Assembly: GCA_922989275.2 (NCBI GenBank)
Contig: OV277866.1
Span: 78,094,328 to 78,158,327 of the forward strand
Length of the DNA: 64,000 bases
Origin: Gari tellinella
Lineage: Eukaryota; Mollusca; Bivalvia; Cardiida; Psammobiidae
Direction: 5' to 3'
The notes under the pieces were generated by a model. That model saw only the letters and a list, made by a program, of their open reading frames with translations. It was not told the DNA's origin and ran no database searches. Both the position numbers and the translations under genes were made by a program. Shown here piece by piece: positions 12,801-20,432 of the stretch; positions within the stretch are counted from its first letter, which is position 1, and each line of letters opens with the position of its first letter.

Positions 12801-15041
12801 CAGGTTGAAAGTAAAGCAGAATGCGCTTTAAGCGCATTCTGCTTTACTTTCAGCCTGCTTTAAGCTATCATCTGCTAGAATATAGAAAATATTTTGTATG
12901 ATACATATTTATGAATGTATAAATTGGAACTGTTTTCTTCAAGGCAAGAATAAACTGAATGCGCTAAAAGGCGCTTCTATGGGGAAAGGGTTAGCAAAGG
13001 TAATCATGGTTTCACTGCCGTCATGCAAAGAGTTTAGTTTAAATCTCAAATCTTAAAAACGTTGTTCATTTTAATCTTGAAAAAAGGTCTATAAGAAAAG
13101 GTAGGATGTGAATGAGAACAGGCACGGATCTGGTAGATGAAACATTTATGGATCTACCGGTTTGAAAAAAATTCTAATAACTTTTTCTTCCCTATTGCTA
13201 TAACAGTACAGTTCAAGGCAGCAAACAATGTAGATCCTGATGAAATGCCATATTTCGTGGCATCTTATCAGATTGGAAATGTTTGCAATGAGTGTTTTTA
13301 GCTGTCTTGAGTCTTCGGCTCAGGATGAGCTATTGTGATCCCATTCCGTCTGTCGTCCAGCGTCCCTCGTACGTTGTAAGTACACATTTTCAAACATCTC
13401 CTCTCAGTCCTCTGAAACCACTTGCCCAATTTCAATCAAACTTTGTCAGAAGCATCAGTGACAAGGGGGAACGAAATCTTGTTCAAAGTTTTTGACTAGT
13501 TATTCTTAAAATTACTGTGCTGTATTTTAACCATTTCACTCTTAATGACGTAAAAAGGCGCGTTTTCAAACAGTTTGGATCCTGATCAGACGCCGCGTAA
13601 CGCGGCGTCTGATCAGGATCCAAACTGTTTGACACTCGTATAGATATACTTTAAGTCATACTACTTTGAATCTTACTTTGAAACGATCTTGCAAACAACA
13701 AAATTGAAGCAGACGACAATGAAACGGAGGTGGGATAAAAATCTCACGATTAATTTGGCAGCGAAAGAGTTAACTAGTGCCTGTTGAAAACATCGCACCG
13801 ATTTGTACAGGTTGTGATGATACCAATTCAATGATAAACCTCCCATTTTCAACATTGATAGCCCAAGACGGAACTACTGACTGTAATGAAAAGATTATTT
13901 CACAAATACGTTCCTTCTACATACAGATAATATTGTAATAAAAGTGTGCGTTTCTTTTTGCACTGAGTGTATATAGGAAAACCTTTAAAAATCTTCTTCT
14001 CTGAAACTGTAAGACCCAGTTCTTTAATATTTGTCACATAGCTTTGCCTTGTGATCCTCTACCAAGATTGTTCAAATTATGACCTCCGGGCAAAAGATGG
14101 CTCCGCCCTCGGGGTTATTAGTTTTTCATAGGAAAACCTTTAAAAATCTTCTTCTCTGAAACTGTAAGGTCCAGATTATTTATATTTGACATGTAGCTTT
14201 GTCTTATGGTCCTCTACCAAGATTGTTCAAACTATGACCCCTTGATCAAATTAGGACCCGCCCCGGGGCTTATCAGTTTTATATAGACTTATATAGGATA
14301 ACCTTTAAACATTTTTTATAACTATAAATATCACAATATTGTCTTGCCCAGTCAGCTTAGGTACAATGTTCTCAGGTGAGCGACTTGTGGACCATGGCCC
14401 TCTTGTTTTAATGTGAATCAAGCTTCAGTCACTAAAATGACAAATTTTTATTTCAGTTGATAGAGTGGAGTGTACACAAGACCGGGCACAAGTTAAGGGA
14501 GCTGCCAATTCACTCTGGGGCTGTGCCCCTGTTCCAGACAGAGGAGTCCAGTGTCAGTAAGGAAGCCCCTGTAGGGAACCTGCTGGCCCTTGATGGGGAC
14601 AGTCTACTCAGTGTGGGTGATAACGGGGCCATTATTTACAAGGTATGTCCCAAATTTCATACAGTTTTGAATCATGTGAAAGTAAGGTGGGACCTTACCT
14701 TGGACCTCTCACTCTACTGATTGAGCCCGGACCGCTTACACATATCTCTCACTGTTTTAACCATAAACTCATAACACATCTACATTTTGTTTGCATTTAA
14801 ATGGGAAAGAATGACCTCTTCTCTATTGTGGTGAGGATCTGATGATTGTAATGAAGTGCACTCTATTTCTGTTTTACAGATTGTGAAAGGTGGCACAGGC
14901 ATGTCTCAAGTGATGACCTTGAAGACCCCAAGGTCATCGCCAATAACTACAGTGGACTGGTCACCCAATATTGACACCAAAGTCTGCCTGACTGGTTGTA
15001 GGGATGGCATTGTCACTGTGTCTACATTGTTGTCTCAGTAA
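714..15041 (+). CDS. WDR91: WDR91 orthologue, 3' part (10 coding exons)
   Basis: Exons at 714-821, 3104-3263, 5458-5489, 7288-7382, 8470-8566, 9264-9358, 10173-10332, 11638-11746, 12455-12567, 14457-14642 and 14880-15041 (the last ends in TAA); the first is the least certain. All junctions are AG/GT and all phases agree, giving about 438 residues. The first 80 or so are Ser/Thr-rich linker; then [16 protein letters not shown] opens a WD40 propeller. Blades end in VVKVW, IRLFD, LTLWD, IRMFD, LIEW, with the last strand near [21 protein letters not shown]. This matches, from memory, the C-terminal propeller of vertebrate WDR91, including the [20 protein letters not shown] blade and the TTLLA-like end (here STLLSQ). 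WDR91 is a Rab7 effector that restrains PI3-kinase complex activity during early-to-late endosome conversion. The N-terminal LisH/coiled-coil half lies upstream of the window. Introns are filled with MITEs and pearl-like elements; no exon is broken. Confidence 0.92.
916..1106. mobile_element. TACAGTCGAAC-type MITE, copy 1
   Basis: TACAGTCGAACTTCGATATC to GATATCGAACTTTGACTGTA with TA ends. Confidence 0.78.
1151..1396. mobile_element. TTAA-type MITE with core 2 (family B)
   Basis: Palindrome TTAAAGCAGGTTAAAAGTAA / GCAGAA...TTCTGC at 1200-1272; outer ends TTAA...GGGTTAA with mutations. Confidence 0.65.
1876..2345. mobile_element. Family A MITE split by a GGGGCCCG-ended MITE
   Basis: TACAGTGGAGAAGGTGTTAT start at 1876. 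The core is interrupted at GGAACCTG by the element 2014-2230 and resumes CTGATCAGATGC, ending near AAAAGAATAACGTC. Confidence 0.65.
2014..2230. mobile_element. MITE with GGGGCCCGTTTTACTAAA ends
   Basis: GGGGCCCGTTTTACTAAATA and TTTAGTAAAACGGGCCCC are near-perfect inverted termini; the interior hairpin has ATAGCCAGATAAGAGGACG arms. Confidence 0.82.
2500..2600. repeat. Core-2 palindrome (family B remnant)
   Basis: TTAAAGCAGGTTGAAAGTAA at about 2510, inverse arm ending 2580; outer ends not recognisable. Confidence 0.65.
3104..3263 (+). CDS. WDR91: WDR91 exon, linker region
   Basis: Acceptor TTAG at 3100-3103, donor GTACAC at 3264. Encodes a low-complexity Ser/Met-rich linker ending in [12 protein letters not shown] and leaves one base for the codon shared with the 32 bp exon at 5458. 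Confidence 0.82.
3553..3745. mobile_element. hAT-like MITE, copy 1
   Basis: Termini CAGGGTTCCAGATAAG and CTTATCTGGAACCCTG, with a central palindrome around AGAATCGTCTCTTCGAGACG. Flanked by GTGATG on both sides. Confidence 0.8.
3935..5417. mobile_element. hAT-like MITE, copy 2, split by pearl element 1
   Basis: Left part 3935-4099, right part 5392-5417 (TTATCTGGAGCCCTG). Direct repeat ATGACA on both sides. The pearl element lies in the GATTTTAGTTTT run. Confidence 0.8.
4100..5391 (+). mobile_element. Pearl/Helentron-like (HINE) element 1
   Basis: 5' end AGCTCACCTGGC with hairpin to GCCAAGGTGAGCT; 3' end AGGTGAGCGATTTAGGGCC, a GGCCGCATGCGGC-type hairpin and CTCTTGTT. The interior is about six units of about 168 bp marked by ACATGGCCGCCAGTGGGTGG (4441, 4609, 4777, 4945, 5101, 5275). 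There is no target duplication beyond T-runs. This is the dispersed 'pearl' architecture known from bivalves. It splits a hAT-like MITE (3935-5417). Confidence 0.75.
5458..5489 (+). CDS. WDR91: WDR91 micro-exon at start of propeller
   Basis: 32 bp exon between ATTTCAG and GTAAGC. It encodes [10 protein letters not shown], which aligns by eye with the PFIVLGQ segment that opens the WDR91 propeller. The short length is justified by perfect phase with both neighbours. Confidence 0.85.
5535..5785. mobile_element. TTAA-type MITE with core 2 (family B), nested in a TACAGTCGAAC-type MITE
   Basis: TTAACCCTTTCCCCCATAG to GTGGTAATGGGTTAA. It splits a TACAG...AACTTC element (5505-5882) at a TTAA; that outer element starts 15 bp after the WDR91 donor at 5489. 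Confidence 0.8.
6140..6328. mobile_element. hAT-like MITE, copy 3, nested in a core-1-type hairpin
   Basis: CAGGGCTCCAGATAAG to CTTATCTGTAGCCCTG, flanked by TCAGGG on both sides. It separates the two arms of a CTGATCAGGGTCTACA hairpin. Confidence 0.8.
6380..6706. mobile_element. Palindromic MITE with TACAGTACTGAACC ends and AATTGCCATCGAA repeats
   Basis: TACAGTACTGAACCTTATTA and TAATAAGGTTCAGTACTGTA are perfect inverted ends. The interior near each end holds short repeats of AATCGCAAGCGAATTGCCAT. Confidence 0.8.
7071..7253. mobile_element. hAT-like MITE, copy 4, with 8 bp target duplication
   Basis: CAGGACTCCAGATAAG to ATATCTGGAGCCTTG, flanked by GATAGAAT on both sides. The 8 bp duplication and CAGG ends point to hAT. 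Confidence 0.82.
7288..7382 (+). CDS. WDR91: WDR91 exon, WD blade 1
   Basis: Encodes [19 protein letters not shown] and then [13 protein letters not shown], a typical WD blade. Acceptor GTGACAG, donor GTAAGC. The last codon (Lys) is completed by the first base of the exon at 8470. Confidence 0.93.
7400..7674 (+). mobile_element. Degenerate pearl-like 3' fragment
   Basis: Ends with GGCACCCGCATGTGGTGCTC then TTGTTT, a terminal hairpin plus CTCTTGTT-like end as in the larger elements, with AT-rich unit sequence before it. No 5' hairpin found. Confidence 0.35.
7709..7947. mobile_element. MITE with GGGCCTGTTTCATAAAAC ends
   Basis: GGGCCTGTTTCATAAAACTT and AAGTTTTATGAAACAGGCCC inverted termini with a perfect central stem (CTTTGGAATCGTCTTGAAAA). 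Related in style to 2014-2230. Confidence 0.82.
8016..8202. mobile_element. TACAGTCGAAC-type MITE, copy 2
   Basis: TACAGTCGAAACTCCATACT to GTCAAGCTTTTACTGTA; central stem TTCAAAGTTAAAATGTGGCA. Confidence 0.7.
8470..8566 (+). CDS. WDR91: WDR91 exon, WD blade 2 start
   Basis: Encodes [17 protein letters not shown] then [15 protein letters not shown]. Acceptor TTTGTAG, donor GTAAGT, phase 0 at its end. Confidence 0.93.
8662..9065. mobile_element. Two core-2 MITEs in tandem
   Basis: Core-2 hairpins at about 8759-8831 and 8952-9022, separated by CGCGAATTAATACAAAATCG sequence. Outer ends are partly lost (TTTAACCCGTTGCC on the left). Confidence 0.65.
9264..9358 (+). CDS. WDR91: WDR91 exon, WD blade 2 end
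   Basis: Encodes [14 protein letters not shown] and [13 protein letters not shown]. Acceptor CAG at 9261, donor GTACAT. The Arg codon is split across the next junction. Confidence 0.93.
9597..9850. mobile_element. Core-2 MITE with GGCAGCCCTG ends (family N), copy 1
   Basis: CTGCCATAAGTTGAT start and GGAGAAATGGCAGCCCTG end around a core-2 palindrome with TTAACCC sequence inside: a core-2 MITE within another element. Same arrangement, reversed, at 37351-37605. Confidence 0.7.
10173..10332 (+). CDS. WDR91: WDR91 exon, WD blade 3
   Basis: Encodes [17 protein letters not shown], a Gly/Ser-rich loop, and [14 protein letters not shown]. Acceptor ATCCAG, donor GTAAGT. A core-1 MITE begins only 32 bp after the donor, at 10364. 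Confidence 0.94.
10364..10723. mobile_element. Core-1 MITE with TACAGTGCTCCCTCC ends (family M)
   Basis: Inverted termini TACAGTGCTCCCTCCCTACA and AGAGGGAGCGCTGTA with TA ends; core 1 (AAACAGCTTGAATCCCGATC) at about 10562-10626. Same core as family D, unrelated ends. In a WDR91 intron. Confidence 0.8.
11118..11599. mobile_element. Two adjacent TTAA-type MITEs (family C)
   Basis: A degenerate copy (11118-11352) and an intact one (11349-11599), both with the AGACCCAGATCAGAGGGCTC core, sharing the TTAA between them. In the WDR91 intron; the second ends 38 bp before exon 11638. Confidence 0.75.
11638..11746 (+). CDS. WDR91: WDR91 exon, WD blade 4
   Basis: Encodes [20 protein letters not shown] and VDGVIRMF. 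Acceptor TTCACAG, donor GTGCGT; one base is left for the Asp codon completed at 12455. Confidence 0.95.
11782..11960. mobile_element. hAT-like MITE, copy 5, degenerate
   Basis: CAGGGTCCTAGATAGGGG start, the characteristic TTTATGTCTGCATTAAACCC and a partial central palindrome; the right end is mutated. Confidence 0.6.
12455..12567 (+). CDS. WDR91: WDR91 exon, WD blade 5
   Basis: Encodes [19 protein letters not shown] and [18 protein letters not shown], the most canonical blade in the window. Acceptor TTGTAG, donor GTATAA. Confidence 0.94.
12745..12994. mobile_element. TTAA-type MITE with core 2 (family B)
   Basis: TTAACCCTTTCCCACATAGC to GGGGAAAGGGTTAG with a perfect central stem. Confidence 0.82.
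13490..13973. mobile_element. Tc1-like MITE, copy 2, with nested TTAA-MITE
   Basis: Right end GTGTGCGTTTCTTTTTGCAC then TGAGTGTATA at 13973. The family D MITE (13527-13773) sits at the same internal place as in the other two copies. The left end is degraded. Confidence 0.65.
13527..13773. mobile_element. TTAA-type MITE with core 1 (family D), nested in a Tc1-like element
   Basis: TTAACCATTTCACTCTTAAT to GGCAGCGAAAGAGTTAA; core 1 at about 13571-13630 is a perfect stem with ACGCCGCG-TAA-CGCGGCGT at its tip. Confidence 0.82.
14457..14642 (+). CDS. WDR91: WDR91 exon, WD blade 6
   Basis: 62 codons, phase 0. Encodes [17 protein letters not shown], a variable loop, then [21 protein letters not shown]. 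Acceptor TTTCAG, donor GTATGT. Confidence 0.94.
14880..15041 (+). CDS. WDR91: WDR91 terminal exon with stop
   Basis: Encodes the last blade ([19 protein letters not shown]) and ends STLLSQ-TAA. Acceptor TTTTACAG. No clear AATAAA is visible in the next few hundred bases, so the 3' end of the transcript is not placed. Confidence 0.94.
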   Translation: MVKGGTGMSQVMTLKTPRSSPITTVDWSPNIDTKVCLTGCRDGIVTVSTLLSQ

Positions 15042-15069
15042 TATAGATTGATAGATCAAGAAGATTTGT

Positions 15070-15300
15070 AAATGATAACCTATTACTCCATAGATGCACA
15101 GTTTACGCTTTTAATTTATTCCTCCATTGAAGAAAACAATTCAAATTTATACAGTCATGAATAATGTATCAAAAGAAATATTTTCTTTATATAAGCAGAT
15201 TGTCACTTAAAGCAGGCTGAAAGTAAAGCAGAATGTGCCTTTAGGTGCATTCTGCTTTACTTACAGCCTGTTTTATGCTACCATCTGCTGACAGATACAA
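15070..15300. mobile_element. Core-2 MITE (family B) after the WDR91 stop codon
   Basis: Palindrome CTTAAAGCAGGCTGAAAGTA... at 15207-15280 in sequence CCATAGATGCACAGTTTACG; starts about 30 bp after the stop, so it may lie in the 3'UTR. Confidence 0.65.
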
Positions 15301-16024
15301 CTTACAGTCGAACATCGATATCTCGATTGTAATTCTTATGGTACGTAACATATATCCTCTTCATTCGTTTATCCGGAACCCTTAGCGAAAAAGGATTATA
15401 AAGGTAATCAATTTAAATGGAAACTGGGAGATACATTGAACGAATATGGAGAAAAAATAGTTTTCTAAATAATAACACTTACAGTAATCAAACAATTTGA
15501 TTGTTTAAACAAATATCAGTTATTCAAACTAACCTTCGGCTGTAAATGCAGCGCCGTGAATTCCTATTATGCCGGAAGTTTGACATCATCATCCGGGTAG
15601 CAAAGGCGCTTGTACACAATCAGGTCAAATTTATGCTGCATGTGAAAGGTCAATTTCCAGACACTCACTACACATAATAAACATTTAGAGATATATTGGA
15701 AAATGTGTTATTCGGAACCATTTTACAAAGGGAAATTTAAAAAAAAAGGTACGTGGTCAATTTTGGTATTCATTTTTTGAATATATAATTTTCTTCAAAG
15801 TTTCACTAAAATTCCAAGTTTTTTTCAGCATTTTTTTTCGGCTATTATGCTGCCTGCATCTAATACCTTACCGGAACCTTTTTTTGCGATGACGTAAGCA
15901 AACCGCACGCGCTGTATCAAGCGTTTTTGTGAGGCTTCTGGATATGTAGGAAGGGTCCGTTTTTTGAGAATGAAGGATATATGATTTTATAAAGTTGAAC
16001 TATTTTCTTTAGTTGAGGAATACA
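15301..16024. other. Intergenic, no gene seen
   Basis: Begins with a TACAGTCGAACATCGATATC terminus (15303) whose partner is not found. The rest is AT-rich with no frame or repeat that I recognise. Confidence 0.5.
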
Positions 16025-16264
16025 TTAACTCTTTCCTCCCTAAAACTTTAAATGGACAATTCCAGTTTCCATTTTATTCTAGTCCATTTCTGACTTTCAA
16101 GGGTTGATTTTGTCAATGTTTTGCATTATGACAAACAGTGAAGACCCTGATCAGAGGAGCCCTCTGATCTGGGTCTTCACTGTTTGCATATGACAAGTGT
16201 AATTTTGACATGAACACTGTTTGAAAAGGACGCCTATATGCGGGACTAGGGTTCAAAGGGTTAA
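16025..16264. mobile_element. TTAA-type MITE (family C)
   Basis: TTAACTCTTTCCTCCCTAAA to GGTTCAAAGGGTTAA; the core hairpin is shortened at its tip. Confidence 0.8.
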
Positions 16265-16658
16265 AGGCATCAAAAAGCATATCTTTAGAGAAACGGGTTA
16301 CACTTTCCTTGTTTATTTATCAATATTTGAAGCCATGCTAGTGTTGTACCCAATGTGCTGTTTGCGCACTGTCTAGTAATACTCTTGTTATGTTTAATAT
16401 GGTACCTGTTATTGTTTATAATTGACTATTGATAGGTATTTTCCGGTTCAATTCCTATCACTGACCAATGTACCTATGATTTTGGTATTGTTAAGGGCTC
16501 CAGATAATGGGGAGTAAACTGAATAAATCCAACAATTTCTCACAAATGTCAAGACCAAATCCTATGGTATTTCTACTAATTAATATCGTCTCGAAGAGAC
16601 AATATTAATGAGAAGTAACACCATATGGTTCAATGCAGAAATGAAGATTTTAGTATTT

Positions 16659-18654
16659 AGCTCACCTGAGCTAGCTCAGGGTGAGCTTTTGCAATCCTTG
16701 AATGTCCGTTGTCCGACGTTCATAGTTTGTCGTCAACAATTTTAGTGTTTACACTCTAGAGGCCACAATTTAAATCCAATCTTTCTGTAATTTGCACAGA
16801 TAATATATGACTATAAGAGTTCAGATGAGTTCGATTATTGTTGAAATTCAACCAATTAGTCAAGAGTTATCTACATTTGAATTGCTGAAAATGCCATATT
16901 TAACAGTGTTTACACTCTAGAGGTCACAATTTTTATCCAATCTTTCTCAAACTTGCTCAGATTGTATATGACTGTAAGATTTCAGACGAGTTTGATTATG
17001 ATTGAAATCCAACAAATATGTCGAGAATTATCTACCTTTGAATTGCTGAAAATGCCATATTTAACAATGTTTACACTGTAGAGGCCACACTTTTTAGCTC
17101 ACCTGAGCCAAAGGCTCAAGGTGAGCTATTGGGATGGCCCTGTGTCCGGTATCGTCCGTTGTCCGTTGTCGTTAACAATTGCTTCAAATGACATCTCCTC
17201 CTATACCACTTGACAGAATTCAACCAAACTTTACAGAAATGTTCCGTGGGTCAAGCGCTTTCAAATTTGTTCAAAGAATTAAAAACAATGCAGAACTCTG
17301 GTTGCCATGGCAACCAAAGTGAAAATATAAGGAAATCTTAAAAAATCTTCTTGTCAAAAACTGAAAGGGCCAGAGTTTAGATATTTGGCACATAGCATCA
17401 TCTACAGGTCCTCTATCAAGTTTGTTCAAATTATGCTGCTGGGGTCAAAATTGGCCCCGCCCCGGGGGTCACAGTTTTACATAGAGTTATATAGTGAAAT
17501 TTTCAAACGTCTTCTTCTCTGAAACCAATGTGGCCAGAGCTTTGATTTTTGGTGACACTTCTAGATGTCCTTTACCAAAATTGTTCAAATGGTTCTGGTC
17601 GGTTGCATAACTAGGTCACAGGAGCTAAAAATAGATTTTTTCAATGAAAACTTAAAAAATCTTCTTGTCTGAAACTGCAAGGGCCAGAGCTTAGATATTT
17701 GGCACATAGAATCGCCTACAGGTCCTCTATCAAGTTTGTTGAAATTATGCCCCTGGGGTCAAAATTGGCCCCGCCCCGGGGGTCACAGTTTTACATAGAG
17801 TTATATAGAGAAAATTTCAAAAGTCTTCTTCTCTGACTCTAATATGGCCAGAGCTGTTATATTCTGTATGGTGACATTTTTAAATATACTTTACATAGTT
17901 TGTTCAAATTGTTCCGGTCTGTTGCAAATCTAGGTCAGTCCTGGACATAAATCAATATTTCCATTTTTTCAGCTATTCTCAGGTGAGCGAATTATGCCCC
18001 ATGGGGCTCTTGTTATCCAATCTTCTTAAACTTGCTCAGATTGTAAATTACCATAAGAGTTCGCATGGGTTTGTATATGGTCGAAATCAGACAAATAGGT
18101 CAAGAGTTGAATTGCTTTGAATTGCTGAAAATGCCATATTTAACATTGTTTACACTCTAGAGGCCACAATTTTTATCCAATCTTTCTCAAACTTGCTCAG
18201 ATTGTATATGACTAGAAGAGTACAAATGATTTTGATAGTATTTGAAATTGGACCAATAGGTCAACAGTTATCGTCCCTTGAATTGCTGAAAATGTCATAT
18301 CTAACAGTGTTTACACTCTTGCTAGTACAGTTTTTAATGGTTTTTAATTATACTTGCACACAATGTATATACTGTAGGTATAAGTTCTTATTGAAATCTG
18401 ATATTGTGGCAAGAGTTATCTGCCCTTAATATACTTTGAAATGCTAGAAAAGGCTTTATTTTAGTATTATTTAGGCTCTAGTTATTTGCCCTTGATGTAC
18501 TCTACCATACTAGAGTAGGTCCTATTCCGATGCTGTTTACATGCTATCCTACAAATTTGAATGGATTTAGAATAAAACGGGTGTCATTCAAAGGTAAGGC
18601 TATCAGGCTTATTATAACAGGTGAGCGATATCTGGGCCTTCAGGCCCTCTTGTT
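16659..18654 (+). mobile_element. Pearl/Helentron-like element 3 (160 bp unit type)
   Basis: Starts AGCTCACCTGAGCTAGCTCA and ends CAGGTGAGCGATATCTGGGC, then a CCTTCAGG hairpin and CCCTCTTGTT. Internal units of about 160 bp begin TTTACACTCTAGAGGCCACA (16748, 16908, 17069, then after the nested element 18148 and 18308). Holds element 4 inside. Confidence 0.75.
17096..18014 (+). mobile_element. Pearl/Helentron-like element 4, nested in element 3
   Basis: AGCTCACCTGAGCCAAAGGC to CAGGTGAGCGAATTATGCCC then GGGGCTCTTGTT. The host unit resumes with ATCCAATC directly after CTTGTT, while intact units read CACAATTTTTATCCAATC. The nested copy thus fixes both ends of the family and shows insertion at a T-run without a target duplication. 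Confidence 0.8.
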
Positions 18655-19480
18655 GTTAAAACTACCCTTATTACAGGAAACACATCATGCTATTTTGTTT
18701 CTGCTGTAGCCTAAATAAACTACTAAGGCATTTTCATTTTCCTGTGGTATTTGTCACTTAGTAAAAGCTCTAAGTTTACTTTGCCATAAATTTATGATAA
18801 TTGGGATAGTGCAATATCTGTAGCTTAGAAATGTAGATACATAGTGTAAACATGCAGAGAATAAATACATTATCAAAATAATTCATATCAACTTTTCTTC
18901 ATACAAGAAGTCAAACTTGTGTGTTAAAAAGCCTCTTAACCATGCACTCAATATCAGCTAATTTTTATGTATTAAATTTGTTCCTCAACTGTAGAAAAAA
19001 GTGCAAATTTATCGAGTGAATATGTTTCATAAGAAATATTTTCTACATTCTAGCAATTGGTTTGTTAAAGCAAGCTGAAAGTATAGCAGAATGTGCCTTA
19101 TGTGAATGTGCTTTACTTTGAACCTGCTTTAAGTGGTCACCTGTCTTCAAGACTAGAAATAGGCTTTGATGTAAAGGGTTGAAAAATGAATTGACACTCT
19201 TTAAGACAGAATACAGCTGAATGCAAGACAAAAGTAAAGCAGAAAGCTCATGAAAGAGCTTTCTGCTTACTATTTGTTAAATAGTGTCTGCTTGACACAA
19301 TGTTGACAGTAGTTTTTTTTACTTACATTTTAAAACAGTTTGGATATAGATCAGGTGAGGGATCTAATATGTTTTTCACTTTATTGGACACTTCTCATGC
19401 ATAGCAAGCTGAGATATTTAAAACTACATGTACATGTAGTTTGATTAAAGTAGCTGCGGTTCTGAAAACATACTGCTTGC
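18655..19480. other. Intergenic, no gene seen
   Basis: Apart from the MITE at 18940-19180 and a short AGCAGAAAGCTC hairpin near 19238, I see nothing coding. Confidence 0.5.
18940..19180. mobile_element. Core-2 MITE (family B), degenerate
   Basis: TTAACCATGCACTC start, imperfect core 2 around 19066-19132, GTAAAGGGTTGAA end. Confidence 0.6.
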
Positions 19481-19730
19481 TACAGTGGAGAATCTGTTAT
19501 TCTTTCCCGTTTAAACGCAAACGTACGCAAACGCATTGCACTAAAACGTAGAAAAGAACAAATTTTGGACAATTCTGATAATTCTTGTGTATCTTGGTGG
19601 CAAACAGTTTGGAGCCTGATCAGACGCCGGGTTAGCCGGCGTCTGATCTGGCTCCAAACTGTTTGCACTGCAAATAATAGTTTTAGCGTAAACGCGTTTA
19701 TTGGGAAAGAATAACAGATTCTCCACTGTA
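19481..19730. mobile_element. Core-1 MITE with TACAGTGGAGAA ends (family A), copy 1
   Basis: TACAGTGGAGAATCTGTTAT to ATAACAGATTCTCCACTGTA, TA ends (Tc1/mariner-like or unclassified), core 1 at 19609-19664. Confidence 0.85.
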
Positions 19731-19980
19731 ATATCTGGCATTGTAGGTACATTTACATTTGTAAAGCGCTTTTGAATGCACAACTCCTATGTGAGAAGAT
19801 CGCTATATAAATATGGCATAATAATAATTATACATGTATTTATATCTAAAAAAAACCATTTCCATACAAATTGCTATGGAACTACACATTGAGAGTCAAT
19901 ATTGTGCATAAGATGCCAAGATACATCACATCCAGATATAGAATGTTTGCCGAAATGCACCAAATAATCTAAATGTATTT

Positions 19981-20185
19981 CAGTAAAACCTCTCTATAAT
20001 GACCACTAAAAGGAAGGCAAATGGATATATAAAATACAGGTGACAGTTTAAAGCAAGGTGACATTAAAACAGAAAGCTCCAAAAGGAGCTTTCTGTTGTA
20101 CTGTCACCTTGCTTTAAGCAGTCACCTGCCTTAAACACCTAATAAATAACAAATTTTAATGGCCGTTATAGAGAGGTTTGGCTGT
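19981..20185. mobile_element. Core-2-like MITE with CAGTAAAACCTCTCTA ends (family J), copy 1
   Basis: CAGTAAAACCTCTCTATAAT to TTATAGAGAGGTTTGGCTGTA; the core AAAGCAAGGTGACATTAAAA with GCTCC-AAAA-GGAGC tip is a variant of core 2. Confidence 0.8.
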
Positions 20186-20311
20186 ATATGGATACAGCCA
20201 AACCTCATCTCGAAATCACTCAAGTTGAACTTACTCCTGTATCAAAATTAAAACTCAGTTTACTCATGTATTAACTTTAAATGCTTGACTTGCCTGAGCT
20301 CTAGTTGTCTT

Positions 20312-20343
<32 letters not shown>

Positions 20344-20432
20344 ATTTTTTCAGCAGAAGAAAAACACAGGTATAGTAGACATTTTTCTTTCCCAAAAAAG
20401 TTTTCATGCTAAATTCCTAATGTCCATTGCAA

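Larger units (their letters stand above)
13299..14407 (+). mobile_element. Pearl/Helentron-like element 2, with nested insertions
   Basis: 5' hairpin TCTTGAGTCTTCGGCTCAGG, GATGAGCTATTGTGATCCC; 3' end CTCAGGTGAGCGACTTG...CTCTTGTT. The interior has repeated CTTTAAAAATCTTCTTCTCT units. A Tc1-like element, itself holding a TTAA MITE, interrupts it. Confidence 0.7.
16501..18690. mobile_element. hAT-like MITE, copy 6, split by pearl element 3
   Basis: Left part 16501-16658 starts AGGGCTCCAGATAATGGGG and runs to GATTTTAGTATTT. A divergent right part follows the pearl element from 18655 (ACTACCCTTATTACAGGAA). The interruption lies at the same position as in copy 2. Confidence 0.6.

Noticed and set aside
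13292..13495. Short plus-strand frame at 13292
   Set aside because: Lies within the 5' part of a pearl-like element; similar frames arise in each copy (for example 4136-4321).
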